Shown here piece after piece: positions 7,839 through 17,000 of a stretch of 64,000 nt of DNA. Below the pieces are notes generated by a model. The model searched no databases. It was not told the DNA's origin and saw only the letters and a list, made by a program, of their open reading frames with translations. The position numbers and the translations under genes were made by a program. Origin of the DNA: JBAZLV01 sp041650055 (GTDB taxonomy: Bacteria; Nitrospirota; UBA9217); NCBI GenBank assembly GCA_041650055.1, contig JBAZLV010000001.1, positions 62,001 to 126,000 of the forward strand, in the 5' to 3' direction. Every line of letters starts with the position of its first letter. Position 1 is the stretch's first letter.

Positions 7839-10265
7839 ATGACCGACCTGAAGGCACTTCTGGAGACGATAAAAAAACCAATCCTTTTTGCATCAAGAAA
7901 CAACTACGCCCAGACAAAAAATCTTTCGTCGCTGGAACCATTCATGCGTGAACGGATTGCCGAATTAAAATTATGCATGTGTGATCCAAGCAGTATTGCA
8001 GCATTTGAGAAGTTGTTTCTCGGGTTTGACACCGTACCCTTGGAGGAAAAGAAAAGCCGCTTAAAGGATGCGTCATCGATTCTCTTCGCTCTGGAAAAAC
8101 AAGCCGATCATCCCTCTTCTGAAAAATCAAAGGTGAAAATCGGAGAACAGGAGAGAACATCCATACTTCGGCTTGATACGCCCATTCAATACTGCAAAGG
8201 CATTGGGCCGAAACGTGCTGAGTGGTTGAACAAACTCGGCATCACCACGGTTGAGGATGCGCTGTTCTATCTCCCGGCGCGGTATGAGGACCGAAGCAAT
8301 CTGAAAAAAATCGCGAGGCTTGCGTTCGGATCCTATGAAACAATTTCCGGAACCATTGTGTCTTCCGAGGTTGTTTTGACTAGGCGGCGCGGAATGAAAG
8401 TGTTTGAGCTGGTTGTGACCGACAAAAGCGGCATGCTCATTGGCTCATGGTTTAATCAGCCGTTCATGAAAAAATCATTCAAGGTCGGTCAACACGTTAT
8501 TCTTTCCGGTGTGGTGAAACAGAACCCGTATCGCGGAAATCTTCCCCAGATTGATAACCCGGATTATGAAATTCTTGATGAACACGAGCAGGACAATCTC
8601 ATTCACACGGGAAGAATCGTTCCCATTTACCGGACAACAGCCGGACTTTCGGTGCGTCTGTTGCGAAGCATGATGAGAGCGATTCTTGATTCCTGCGAGA
8701 GCCAGCAGGAACTGTTGCCCGCCTATCTTCTCGAGAAATATGCTCTTCTTCCGCGAAACCAAGCCTTGGAAGAGGCTCATTTCCCGTCTCAGGAAAAACA
8801 GATTGAAATTTTAAACCGAGGAATGAGCCCTGCTCACCGACGGATGAGTTTTGAGGAACTCTTTCTCCTCGAGCTGGGACTGGTACTTCGCAAACAAGGG
8901 GTCTCATTTGAGAAGAAAGGGATTGCCTTTAAAACCGATGGAAAACTTGAGGATCAGTTAAGAAAGAATCTTCCTTTCACGCTCACTGAAGCGCAAGAGC
9001 GAGTGATTACTACTATTAAGCACGACATGGCCGCTGACCATCCCATGAATCGGCTTGTGCAAGGTGATGTGGGATGCGGAAAAACCATTGTTGCGATGAT
9101 CGCATCCCTCGTTGCCGTTGAGAGTGGATACCAGACGTGCATCATGGCGCCGACTGAAATCCTTGCGGAACAGCATTATAAAAATTTCAAAATCCTCGGT
9201 GAACCGCTCGGGATTGAAATTCGGCTTCTTACCGGGCGGACAAAGAAAAAAGAACGCGATGCATTGTTTGCTGAAATTGCATCCGGTGCTGCGCAGATTG
9301 TAATCGGAACGCATGCACTTATTGAAGACCAGGTGCGCTTTCAGCGGCTTGGTCTCGCAATCATTGATGAACAGCACCGATTCGGAGTTATGCAGCGCTC
9401 GCAGCTGACCGCCAAAGGATACGAGCCGGATGTTCTGGTTATGACCGCGACGCCGATTCCCCGGACGCTTGCGCTTACGGTGTATGGCGATCTGGATGTT
9501 TCCGTGATCGATGAAATGCCAAAAGGCAGGATGCCGATCAAGACCGTACTCTATAGCGAATCCCGGCGTACAGAAGCATACCGGTTTATGGAATCGGAAC
9601 TTGCCCAGGGACGGCAAATATATATTGTGTATCCTTTGATCGAAGAGACGGAAAAAAGCGATCTCAAGGCCGCCACGGAAATGGCAGCGCATCTTCAAAA
9701 AGATATTTTCCCGGAACGAGTCGTAGGTCTCATGCACGGGAAAATGAAACCGGACGAAAAAGAAGCGGTTATGGCATCGTTTGTTGGCGGGACAACCCAT
9801 ATTCTTGTTTCCACTACTGTGATTGAAGTAGGGGTCGATGTTCCGAACGCGACCATCATGGTTATTGAGCATTCGGAACGTTTTGGTCTTGCCCAGCTCC
9901 ATCAATTGCGTGGCCGTGTGGGACGCGGATGCCATCAGTCATTCTGTGTTCTTATGGCACCGCGCATGTTTGTACCCGAAACCCGCGAGCGATTGCATTG
10001 CTTTCTCCAGACGAACGACGGGTTTCTGATTGCCGAACAGGATTTGCGACTGAGAGGTCCTGGAGAATTTTTTGGAACCCGGCAGTCAGGACTCCCGGAT
10101 CTGCGTGCAGCAAATATTCTTCGGGATGCAGATCTGCTTGAAACTGCGCGGCAAGAAGCGCTTCTGCTGACGGAAAAAGATCCGTCCTTACAACGCTATC
10201 CTGAGCTCCGGAGTGCGCTTATTCGAAAATGGAAAGGCAGTCTGGGACTTCTGAGCGTAGGTTGA
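7839..10265 (+). CDS. recG: ATP-dependent DNA helicase RecG
   Basis: Superfamily 2 helicase that remodels stalled forks and branched DNA. The wedge/OB region begins around residue 117 (CKGIGPKRAEWLNKLGI); Walker A is GDVGCGKT (about 408), the Walker B box IIDEQHRFG (about 510), motif III TATPIPRTLA, and motif VI QLRGRVGRG. At 808 residues it is about 110 longer than the E. coli enzyme, and the extra length lies before the wedge domain (helical, with a charged linker). The start ATG is 47 bp right of the IS target duplication, so the insertion is in or next to its promoter region. The function is secure; the role of the N-terminal extension is unknown. Confidence 0.97.
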   Translation: MTDLKALLETIKKPILFASRNNYAQTKNLSSLEPFMRERIAELKLCMCDPSSIAAFEKLFLGFDTVPLEEKKSRLKDASSILFALEKQADHPSSEKSKVKIGEQERTSILRLDTPIQYCKGIGPKRAEWLNKLGITTVEDALFYLPARYEDRSNLKKIARLAFGSYETISGTIVSSEVVLTRRRGMKVFELVVTDKSGMLIGSWFNQPFMKKSFKVGQHVILSGVVKQNPYRGNLPQIDNPDYEILDEHEQDNLIHTGRIVPIYRTTAGLSVRLLRSMMRAILDSCESQQELLPAYLLEKYALLPRNQALEEAHFPSQEKQIEILNRGMSPAHRRMSFEELFLLELGLVLRKQGVSFEKKGIAFKTDGKLEDQLRKNLPFTLTEAQERVITTIKHDMAADHPMNRLVQGDVGCGKTIVAMIASLVAVESGYQTCIMAPTEILAEQHYKNFKILGEPLGIEIRLLTGRTKKKERDALFAEIASGAAQIVIGTHALIEDQVRFQRLGLAIIDEQHRFGVMQRSQLTAKGYEPDVLVMTATPIPRTLALTVYGDLDVSVIDEMPKGRMPIKTVLYSESRRTEAYRFMESELAQGRQIYIVYPLIEETEKSDLKAATEMAAHLQKDIFPERVVGLMHGKMKPDEKEAVMASFVGGTTHILVSTTVIEVGVDVPNATIMVIEHSERFGLAQLHQLRGRVGRGCHQSFCVLMAPRMFVPETRERLHCFLQTNDGFLIAEQDLRLRGPGEFFGTRQSGLPDLRAANILRDADLLETARQEALLLTEKDPSLQRYPELRSALIRKWKGSLGLLSVG

Positions 10266-10339
10266 TATTTTGATGGTATTCTGATAGAGTAATCTCGAGA
10301 TATCCTTAACGTTTCAAAACAGAGAGAAATGAGGCTCTC

Positions 10340-10708
10340 ATGACCATTTGGGAGAAGGCAATCATAAACATGCAGCGCGGCGTCAACAAGATCAATGCTG
10401 TTGGGGCAGTGCTTTCCGAGCGGGTCAAGGCTGAAATTGCAATTGTGCGGCTCCGGATCAGGATTGATGAGATCCATGCCCGTATCGATGAGCTCTATCG
10501 CATTATCGGGTGCAAGATCGCTGATATGAAGGCCAGGGATGAAATGCCGAAAACAACCGAACTGCTGCTTCATGAAGAGGAAATTTCCTCTGCGCTGAAT
10601 GAACTGGTCCAGCAAAAAAAAGAAATTGACGATCTTGTCACTGAGATCAAGATCGAGCAGGAAGCACTGAAGACGGTTTCGAAAGAGAAAGAGGATGCCG
10701 ACGTATGA
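10340..10708 (+). CDS. Small coiled-coil protein of unknown function
   Basis: A 122-residue soluble protein, not recognised. The sequence is almost entirely helical and charged, with heptad-like hydrophobic spacing over residues 25-60 (RVKAEIAIVRLRIRIDEIHA) and 80-115 (EISSALNELVQQKKEIDDLV), so it should form a coiled coil. It has no signal peptide or membrane segment. A GAGAAATGAGG-like region precedes the ATG. Its last codon overlaps the prepilin peptidase start in an ATGA junction, so it is cotranslated with pilD. A cytoplasmic or pilus-machinery accessory role is only a guess from context. Confidence 0.75.
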   Translation: MTIWEKAIINMQRGVNKINAVGAVLSERVKAEIAIVRLRIRIDEIHARIDELYRIIGCKIADMKARDEMPKTTELLLHEEEISSALNELVQQKKEIDDLVTEIKIEQEALKTVSKEKEDADV

Positions 10709-11532
10709 TCCTTGTGATGATTGTTCTGCTCGGCCTGACTGTCGGTAGCTTTCTCAATGTGTGTATCGTTCGTATTCCCAAGGGCCATTCGATTGTTTCC
10801 CCTTCATCCCATTGTCCTCGCTGCCAGACCCCGATTCGATTTTACGACAATATTCCGCTCATCAGCTTTCTTCTGCTCCGGGGTAAATGCAGGAGTTGTG
10901 GAGAGCCGATTTCCTGGCGGTATCCACTGGTGGAACTCCTGAACGGATTTGCGTATGGCTGGACGGTCTGGGAATTCGGCATCAGCGGAGAAGCATTCCT
11001 GCTCATGGCTTTTTGTTCAGCGCTGATTGTCATCACGTTTATTGACATTGATCATCAGATTATTCCGGATGTTATCACGCTTCCCGGGATGTTATTGGGA
11101 CTTTTCCTTGCTCCTTTTTTTATGACCTCACTGGGTGACTCCCTGCCGTTCAATCTGCATCGAATTTTGCCCCATGCAGGCGGGTACCTTACCGGTTTTT
11201 TGAATTCATTATTCGGTCTTCTTTTAGGAGGCGGCCCCTTGCTTGCCATTGGCTGGCTGTGGGAAAAATTGCGGCATGTTGAAGCCATGGGTGGCGGTGA
11301 TGTAAAGCTCATGGGAATGGTCGGAAGTTTTCTCGGATGGAAGGCCGCTCTTCTGACAATCATGCTGGGCGCGCTTGCAGGATCCGTAGCCGGACTTTTT
11401 CTCATTATGTTCAGGCGGCACAGCATGGAAAAAGTGATTCCCTTTGGCCCATTCCTGGCGCTCGGTGCAGTGCTGTCCGCATTTTATGGATCTGATATTA
11501 TTTTCTGGTATCTGGACCTGATCCACGTATGA
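10705..11532 (+). CDS. pilD: Prepilin peptidase / N-methyltransferase (A24 family)
   Basis: Inner-membrane aspartic protease that cleaves type IV prepilin leaders and methylates the new N-terminus. The 275-residue protein has the N-terminal zinc-ribbon pair of CxxC motifs (CPRCQTPIRFYDNIP, then CRSCGEP) present in bifunctional enzymes, the first catalytic Asp in DIDHQIIPD (about residue 113), and the second in GGGDVKLMG (about 195), among seven or so hydrophobic segments. It sits between the coiled-coil gene and a histidine kinase gene with 4-bp overlaps on both sides, and would process pilins for the pilB-C system 30 kb away. Confidence 0.95.
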   Translation: MILVMIVLLGLTVGSFLNVCIVRIPKGHSIVSPSSHCPRCQTPIRFYDNIPLISFLLLRGKCRSCGEPISWRYPLVELLNGFAYGWTVWEFGISGEAFLLMAFCSALIVITFIDIDHQIIPDVITLPGMLLGLFLAPFFMTSLGDSLPFNLHRILPHAGGYLTGFLNSLFGLLLGGGPLLAIGWLWEKLRHVEAMGGGDVKLMGMVGSFLGWKAALLTIMLGALAGSVAGLFLIMFRRHSMEKVIPFGPFLALGAVLSAFYGSDIIFWYLDLIHV

Positions 11533-12788
11533 CCCCTCAGATAACGCTCCTCATAGGTGCTCTTAGTACGATCCTTTTGGCCGGTGCACTGATTCTGTGG
11601 TTCGCCAATCGCAGATACAAGAGTCAGTTCAAAGCCGAACAGGAGTCGCCGGAAAAGGCATCGGAAACGGCGTTTATTATTAACGCGTTCCATGAAGTGA
11701 CAAAACAACTGAAGGACAAGGAAAAGGAGCTCGTGCGCTTGAAGGCGCTTGCAGAACAGCGAGCCGAAACGAGTGAAAGCTATAATGCCAATGTCCTTCA
11801 GTGTGTTACGAACGGAGTGATGACATTTGACAGCACGTGTGTTCTGACGACGATTAACCGGGCTGCTGAAGAGATACTCGGAAGTACATTTGCACCCGGG
11901 ACGGATTGTTCCCACATATTTGCCTCTGATTCCGATATTGCCCGTATGGTGCATACTACGCTGACGAAGAAAAAAGGCTTTATTCGAATGGAGACTATGC
12001 TGGAGCGACCGGAAGGCCGGCTTTGGCTGGGATATGCAACTGCGGTGCTCACGGACAAGAGCGGAGACCCCCTCGGGGTTATTCTCTCGTTTTCAGATCT
12101 GACGGAAGTAAAAAGGCTCCAGGAACAGATGGAGTTGAAAGAACGGTTGACCGCCCTGGGTGAAATGTCTGCGGGAATTGCACACGAGCTTCGGAATCCC
12201 ATGGCGGTTATCAGCGGCTATTTAAAAATTCTTGCAAAAAAAACCAATCCTGAAAATCAAAAAATTATTGAAGATATAACAACAGAAATCAACGGCATGA
12301 ACAGGATCATCGGCGATCTTCTGACGTTTGCGCGGCCTGCCTCACTTAATCGGAGTACGGTTAATATGAAGGAGCTGCTTGAAGGATGCATTGCAAGCAC
12401 GTGTCAGGCCATGCACATCGGCTCGAATATCACGATCATTCAAACCCTGGATGAGAAAATGATTTCAGTTGATGAAGTATTGATGCGGCAGGCATGTACT
12501 AACATTATTCAGAATGCGGTCGAGGCCATGTCTGACGGCGGCACGCTGACTATCCATGCCAGGCCGGTGAAGAATGAATTTCATATTGATATCACTGATA
12601 CGGGACCGGGAATTCCTGCTCCGGTGTTAAAAAAGATCTTTTTACCCTTTTTTACTACGCGGGACAATGGAGTTGGCCTCGGGCTTGCGCTTGCGCATAA
12701 GATTGTTTTGTCACACGGGGGCAGGATTGAAGTAACAAGTACGGAAGGGAAAGGCTCAACCTTTACCATGATTCTTCCGAATACATAA
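11529..12788 (+). CDS. Sensor histidine kinase (one TM, PAS, HisKA, HATPase)
   Basis: A 419-residue kinase: one N-terminal membrane helix (about 6-26), a charged coiled coil (about 30-80), a PAS domain (about 85-190), the H-box GIAHELRNPMAVI (His near 218), the N-box NIIQNAVEA (about 324), and the G-box GVGLGLALAHKIVL. There is no sizeable periplasmic loop, so the signal is probably cytosolic or membrane-borne. It starts on an ATGA overlap with pilD and is followed 44 bp later by an NtrC-type regulator, its probable partner. The signal cannot be told from sequence. Confidence 0.92.
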   Translation: MTPQITLLIGALSTILLAGALILWFANRRYKSQFKAEQESPEKASETAFIINAFHEVTKQLKDKEKELVRLKALAEQRAETSESYNANVLQCVTNGVMTFDSTCVLTTINRAAEEILGSTFAPGTDCSHIFASDSDIARMVHTTLTKKKGFIRMETMLERPEGRLWLGYATAVLTDKSGDPLGVILSFSDLTEVKRLQEQMELKERLTALGEMSAGIAHELRNPMAVISGYLKILAKKTNPENQKIIEDITTEINGMNRIIGDLLTFARPASLNRSTVNMKELLEGCIASTCQAMHIGSNITIIQTLDEKMISVDEVLMRQACTNIIQNAVEAMSDGGTLTIHARPVKNEFHIDITDTGPGIPAPVLKKIFLPFFTTRDNGVGLGLALAHKIVLSHGGRIEVTSTEGKGSTFTMILPNT

Positions 12789-12832
12789 AAAGATTTTTAG
12801 AATTTCGATATTCGAATTTAGGATTTACTCGT

Positions 12833-14203
12833 ATGGATACTATTCTTATTATTGAAGATAAAGACAGCATGCTTACCATGCTGAAGCAAACCCTTGAAGC
12901 AGCGGGATACCATATCATCGCTGCTCGTGACGGTGCGGAAGGGATCAAAAAACTTTCTGATGAGCGCATCGCCCTGGTATTGACAGATTTAAAGCTTCCC
13001 CGGAAAGACGGATTTGAAGTTCTGAAAGCGGTTCGAGAAGAAAATCCCCTGTTGCCGGTTATTGTGATGACCGCCTTTGGCACGATCGAGACTGCGGTCA
13101 AGGCAGTAAAAGAAGGCGCGTATGATTTTCTGACAAAACCGTTTGATACCGACCATCTGCTCGTACTTATCAAACGGGCACTTGAAGTCTCTCGGCTGGC
13201 AACAGAAAACATTCTGCTCAAAGAAGAGTTTGCAGACCGGCTTGGGCTTCCCACGATTATCGGCAAGAGCAGCCAGATTCAGGAAATTACGACCAAGATT
13301 CAGAAGGCTGCTCCTACGAATGCAACTATCCTTATTCATGGCGAAAGCGGAACCGGCAAGGAACTGTTCGCACGTGCCATTCACTATTTAAGCCAGCGTA
13401 AGGAAGGACCGTTCATAGCAATCAATTCAGCAGCGATTCCGCGTGAGCTGCTTGAAAGTGAATTGTTCGGTTATGAACGCGGCGCATTTACCGGCGCTGA
13501 AGCTCGTAAACTAGGAAAACTTGAGTTGGCTGACAAAGGAACCTTGTTCCTTGATGAGATTGGAGACATGGATCCTGCGCTTCAAGCAAAACTTTTACGG
13601 GTTTTGCAGGAACAGGTAGTTGAGCGGGTCGGCGGAAACCGGCCGATTAAAATCGATGTCCGGATCATTGCTGCCACGAATAAGGACATTGAAAAAGCGG
13701 TCATGGAAAAACAATTCCGTGAAGACTTGTATTACCGGTTGAATGTTTTCCCGATCACGATCCCTCCTTTGAGGGAACGACGTGACGATATTGCACCGCT
13801 TGCGCGACTTTTTCTTCATAAATATTCTGCAGAAGTGAGAAAAGGTTCTCTTCGCATAACGGATGAAGCCATGGACATTCTTACGAAGGCACCGTGGAAG
13901 GGAAATGTCCGGGAGCTTGAGAATGTGATCGAACGGGCGGTCATTTACGCCGAAGGCGGGATTATTCGGATCGAGGACCTCGGGATCAGCGAATCGAGCA
14001 TTCTTGATGCGCTGGCTGAACATGTGCCTATGGACGGACCGCTTCATGCGGTTGCAGAAGCTGCGACTAGAATTGCCGAATCCCGAAGGATCCGCCAGGT
14101 CCTCAAACAAACCGGAGGAAATAAATCCCGCGCTGCTGAAGTACTTCAAGTCAGTTATAAGACGCTTCTTACGAAGATAAAAGATTATCAACTAGAAGGA
14201 TAA
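12833..14203 (+). CDS. Sigma-54-dependent response regulator (NtrC/AtoC type)
   Basis: A 456-residue activator: receiver domain with the phosphorylatable Asp in LVLTDLKLPRKDG (about 52), AAA+ domain with Walker A GESGTGKE (about 169) and the sigma-54 contact loop GAFTGA (about 213), and a Fis-type helix-turn-helix at the end (GGNKSRAAEVLQVSYKTLL). It is paired with the histidine kinase just upstream. It is distinct from PilR at 46.4 kb, so the window holds two complete sigma-54 two-component circuits. The target promoters are not visible here. Confidence 0.95.
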   Translation: MDTILIIEDKDSMLTMLKQTLEAAGYHIIAARDGAEGIKKLSDERIALVLTDLKLPRKDGFEVLKAVREENPLLPVIVMTAFGTIETAVKAVKEGAYDFLTKPFDTDHLLVLIKRALEVSRLATENILLKEEFADRLGLPTIIGKSSQIQEITTKIQKAAPTNATILIHGESGTGKELFARAIHYLSQRKEGPFIAINSAAIPRELLESELFGYERGAFTGAEARKLGKLELADKGTLFLDEIGDMDPALQAKLLRVLQEQVVERVGGNRPIKIDVRIIAATNKDIEKAVMEKQFREDLYYRLNVFPITIPPLRERRDDIAPLARLFLHKYSAEVRKGSLRITDEAMDILTKAPWKGNVRELENVIERAVIYAEGGIIRIEDLGISESSILDALAEHVPMDGPLHAVAEAATRIAESRRIRQVLKQTGGNKSRAAEVLQVSYKTLLTKIKDYQLEG

Positions 14204-14232
14204 ACGAAGGTATACTAATAATAAAAAAACAG

Positions 14233-14261
14233 TTGAAAACTCCTAATGACTAGTATATATT
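14233..14261 (+). promoter_or_regulatory. vapBC promoter (sigma-70 type)
   Basis: TTGAAA at 14233-14238 and TATATT at 14256-14261 are separated by 17 bases, upstream of the antitoxin gene. This is a prediction from consensus only. Confidence 0.6.
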
Positions 14262-14271
14262 TAATATATAT
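14253..14271. promoter_or_regulatory. Putative VapB operator palindrome
   Basis: GTATATAT at 14253-14260 and ATATATAC at 14264-14271 form a perfect 8-bp inverted repeat around TTA. It overlaps the predicted -10 box and ends 16 bases before the vapB start codon. Autorepression through such a palindrome is the normal mode for VapBC modules; binding here is inferred. Confidence 0.6.
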
Positions 14272-14287
14272 ACTTTATGGAGGGGTT

Positions 14288-14515
14288 ATGAAAACTGCAA
14301 AATTATTCCGTAATGGACAGAGCCAAGCCGTTCGTCTGCCAAAGGAGTTTCGGTTTGAGGATGACCATGTATTTGTAAAGAAATCCGGCAATACGGTTAT
14401 CCTGATACCGGCAAAAGATTCCTGGGATTCGCTGATTAAAAGTCTCAATAAATTTTCTGATGATTATATGACAGAGCGGCGTCAACCAAAGACCCAGATC
14501 AGGGAATCTTTCTGA
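14288..14515 (+). CDS. vapB: VapB-type antitoxin (SpoVT/AbrB fold)
   Basis: A 75-residue antitoxin. The N-terminal swapped-hairpin DNA-binding domain shows the usual pattern TAKLFRNGQSQAVRLPKEF, and the C-terminal tail (about 50-75) should bind and block the PIN toxin. The start is the ATG at 14288, placed eight bases after a GGAGGGG site; a longer reading from 14246 would include the operator and is rejected. The stop codon overlaps the toxin start by one base (TGATG), the standard coupled arrangement. Confidence 0.92.
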   Translation: MKTAKLFRNGQSQAVRLPKEFRFEDDHVFVKKSGNTVILIPAKDSWDSLIKSLNKFSDDYMTERRQPKTQIRESF

Positions 14516-14916
14516 TGAAGTTCATGCTTGATACTAATACCTGTATTTATCTCATCAAACAAAAACCTCTTAAAGTATTGAAACAATTTCAGTCCTATTT
14601 TATAGGAGATATTGGAATTTCCTCTATAACACTTGCTGAGCTTTGGTACGGTGTTGAAAAGAGTCACTTCGTCGAAAAAAATCATATGGCATTGGAGGAA
14701 TTTATTCTCCCGCTTGAAATCGCCGATTTTGATGAGCAAGCAGCCCAAGCTTACGGGAGCGTCAGAACAATGCTTGAAAAAGCAGGGACTCCTATCGGAT
14801 CATTGGATACGCAGATAGGTGCACATGCATTAAGTCTCAACGTCACTCTTGTAACGAATAACATGAAGGAATTTAAAAGGATTAAAAATCTAAAGGTCAT
14901 TGACTGGACTGTTTGA
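14515..14916 (+). CDS. vapC: VapC-type PIN-domain ribonuclease toxin
   Basis: A 133-residue PIN-domain toxin, predicted to cut RNA (tRNA or rRNA in studied relatives). The acidic active-site residues fit MLDTNTCIYLIK (Asp5), SITLAELWYG (Glu), SLDTQIGAHAL (Asp), and the final VTNNMKEF segment, where the last position is Asn rather than Asp, as in many VapC proteins. It directly follows the antitoxin. The pair is inserted between the sigma-54 regulator gene and ligA, in a region of lower GC than its neighbours. Confidence 0.93.
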   Translation: MKFMLDTNTCIYLIKQKPLKVLKQFQSYFIGDIGISSITLAELWYGVEKSHFVEKNHMALEEFILPLEIADFDEQAAQAYGSVRTMLEKAGTPIGSLDTQIGAHALSLNVTLVTNNMKEFKRIKNLKVIDWTV

Positions 14917-14974
14917 AAAAACAGCCTTTCAGTTTAATTATTTCTTTTCATCCATCTGGATTCTGTCGAGTAGT

Positions 14975-16999
14975 ATGAAAAAAATCCCAAATGATATAAA
15001 ACAAGAAATCGAAAAACTCGTTAAAGAAATCAACGAACATAATTACCGCTATTATGTTCTGGATGCTCCGGTTATTTCGGATGAAGAATATGACCGGATG
15101 TTTCATCGTTTAAAAGAGCTTGAGGAACAACACCACTACATCCTTCCTGAGTCGCCGACCCAACGGGTTGGTGCGGCGCCGCTCGAAAAATTCAATAAAG
15201 TAAAACATACGGAACCCATGCTTTCGCTCGAGAATGCTTTTTCACATGATGATCTGCGCGAATTCGATCTGCGGGCAAAGCGGTTTCTGAAATCAAACCA
15301 GGAAATTGAATACACGGTTGAGCCAAAGTATGACGGCCTTGCCATGGAGCTCACGTATCGAAACGGGGTTCTCCTCCGCGCCTCGACGCGCGGAGATGGA
15401 TATGAAGGTGAAGATGTAACCGTAAATGTAAAAACGATCAAGGCAATTCCCATCACCTTGGGCTTGGATACGGTTCCTCGTGAAATTGACATCCGTGGGG
15501 AAGTCTATCTTGATATTCAGGAATTTGAAAACATTAATCATGAGCGAGAAAGGATCGGAGAACCTTTGTTTGCCAATCCGCGAAATGCGGCTGCAGGTTC
15601 CGTCCGGCAACTCGATCCTTCCATAACAGCAAATAGAAGACTGCACATGGCTTGTTATGGTGTTGGAGCTGCACAAGGAATTCAGTTCAAAAGCCAGTCA
15701 GATCTCATTGCATGGCTACAACGTGCGCGCCTTCCGGCTCCCGCGGAGTTTCATGTGGCTCGAGGAATTGAACAGGCAATTGCGCTGGTCAAAACAATTG
15801 AAGAACAACGGGCTGCATTTCCTTTTGAAACCGACGGGGCTGTTCTCAAGGTGAATGATTTCCTGCTCCAAAAACAGCTTGGATTTAAAACACGCGAGCC
15901 ACGGTGGGCAATTGCATACAAGTTCCCGGCTCACCAGGGAACAACGGTTGTTCAGAACATTGTAGGCGGTGTTGGAAGGACAGGGGTTATTACTCCTTTG
16001 GCAATGCTTCAGCCGGTGAAAATAGGCGGCGTGACTGTTTCGCGTTCGACGCTCCATAACTGGGATGAAATCGAGCGCAAGGATGTTCGTATCGGAGATA
16101 CCGTGGTTGTGGAGCGGGCAGGCGATGTTATCCCCCATATTGTAATGGCCATTAAAGAAAAAAGAACCGGTTATGAAACGATCTCTGCTCCCCCGAAAAC
16201 CTGTCCTTCCTGTAACGCGAATATTGTAAAAGAACCTGGAGAAGTCGCGTATCGTTGCATTAACCTAAACTGCTCCGCACAAGCAGTTGAACGCATTCTG
16301 CATTATGCTTCACGGGGTGCAATGGATATTGAAGGTCTGGGAGAAAAGAATGTTGAACTGCTGTATCATCATGGGTTGATTAAACATTTCTCCGATTTAT
16401 ACAAACTTACGTGTGAACAGCTCCTTGCGCTTCCCCGCTTTGCAAAAAAATCAGCTCAAAATCTTATTGCTGCGATTGAGCGGAGTAAAAAGACGACGCT
16501 TGCCCGGTTTATCTATGCCTTGGGAATCCTTCATGTTGGGGAATATGCAGCGCGGCAGCTCGCAAAGAATTTTAATAAACTTGAAGATCTGTACCATGTA
16601 CAACCGGAACAAATTATAGCGATCAAGCAAATGGGCGACAAGCTCGCAAAATCCATATCCGATTTCTTTACTAAAAAAGAAAATATCGATACTCTTGAAA
16701 CGCTAAAGGGGTTCGGTCTATCATTGTCAAATCCTGATTTTATAGCTGGATCGATGAAGCAAAAAAGCCCATTGGATGGGCTCACGATTGTGATTACGGG
16801 AACGCTCTCAAAGCCGCGGGAAGAATTTGAAGAATTGATTGAGCGGTTAGGCGGCCATGCAGCTGGATCGGTGTCGAAAAAGACCAGCTTTGTGCTTGCT
16901 GGCCAAGAGGCCGGAGAGAAAAAAATTAGAGAAGCAAGGAAACTGGGTATAAAGATCATTGATGAGAACCAGTTTGTGAAAATGGTCAAGGGAGCATAG
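14975..16999 (+). CDS. ligA: NAD+-dependent DNA ligase
   Basis: Seals nicks in DNA using NAD+. The 674-residue length is typical. The N-terminal Ia domain (HNYRYYVLDAPVISDEEYD) binds NMN. The adenylation domain has the nucleophilic lysine in EPKYDGLAM (about 117), followed by the OB fold. The zinc site is CPSCNANI with a later CINLNCSAQ (about 409-430), followed by helix-hairpin-helix repeats and a BRCT domain (about 600-674, starting LDGLTIVITGTL). I chose the ATG at 14975; the upstream frame from 14900 overlaps vapC and adds 25 non-homologous residues. Only a weak ribosome site is seen. Confidence 0.97.
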   Translation: MKKIPNDIKQEIEKLVKEINEHNYRYYVLDAPVISDEEYDRMFHRLKELEEQHHYILPESPTQRVGAAPLEKFNKVKHTEPMLSLENAFSHDDLREFDLRAKRFLKSNQEIEYTVEPKYDGLAMELTYRNGVLLRASTRGDGYEGEDVTVNVKTIKAIPITLGLDTVPREIDIRGEVYLDIQEFENINHERERIGEPLFANPRNAAAGSVRQLDPSITANRRLHMACYGVGAAQGIQFKSQSDLIAWLQRARLPAPAEFHVARGIEQAIALVKTIEEQRAAFPFETDGAVLKVNDFLLQKQLGFKTREPRWAIAYKFPAHQGTTVVQNIVGGVGRTGVITPLAMLQPVKIGGVTVSRSTLHNWDEIERKDVRIGDTVVVERAGDVIPHIVMAIKEKRTGYETISAPPKTCPSCNANIVKEPGEVAYRCINLNCSAQAVERILHYASRGAMDIEGLGEKNVELLYHHGLIKHFSDLYKLTCEQLLALPRFAKKSAQNLIAAIERSKKTTLARFIYALGILHVGEYAARQLAKNFNKLEDLYHVQPEQIIAIKQMGDKLAKSISDFFTKKENIDTLETLKGFGLSLSNPDFIAGSMKQKSPLDGLTIVITGTLSKPREEFEELIERLGGHAAGSVSKKTSFVLAGQEAGEKKIREARKLGIKIIDENQFVKMVKGA

Positions 17000-17000
17000 T

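Noticed and set aside
8958..9935. Minus-strand open frame of 325 codons inside recG
   Set aside because: It is wholly antisense to the helicase core, has no recognisable domains, and its composition is what the opposite strand of a biased gene gives.
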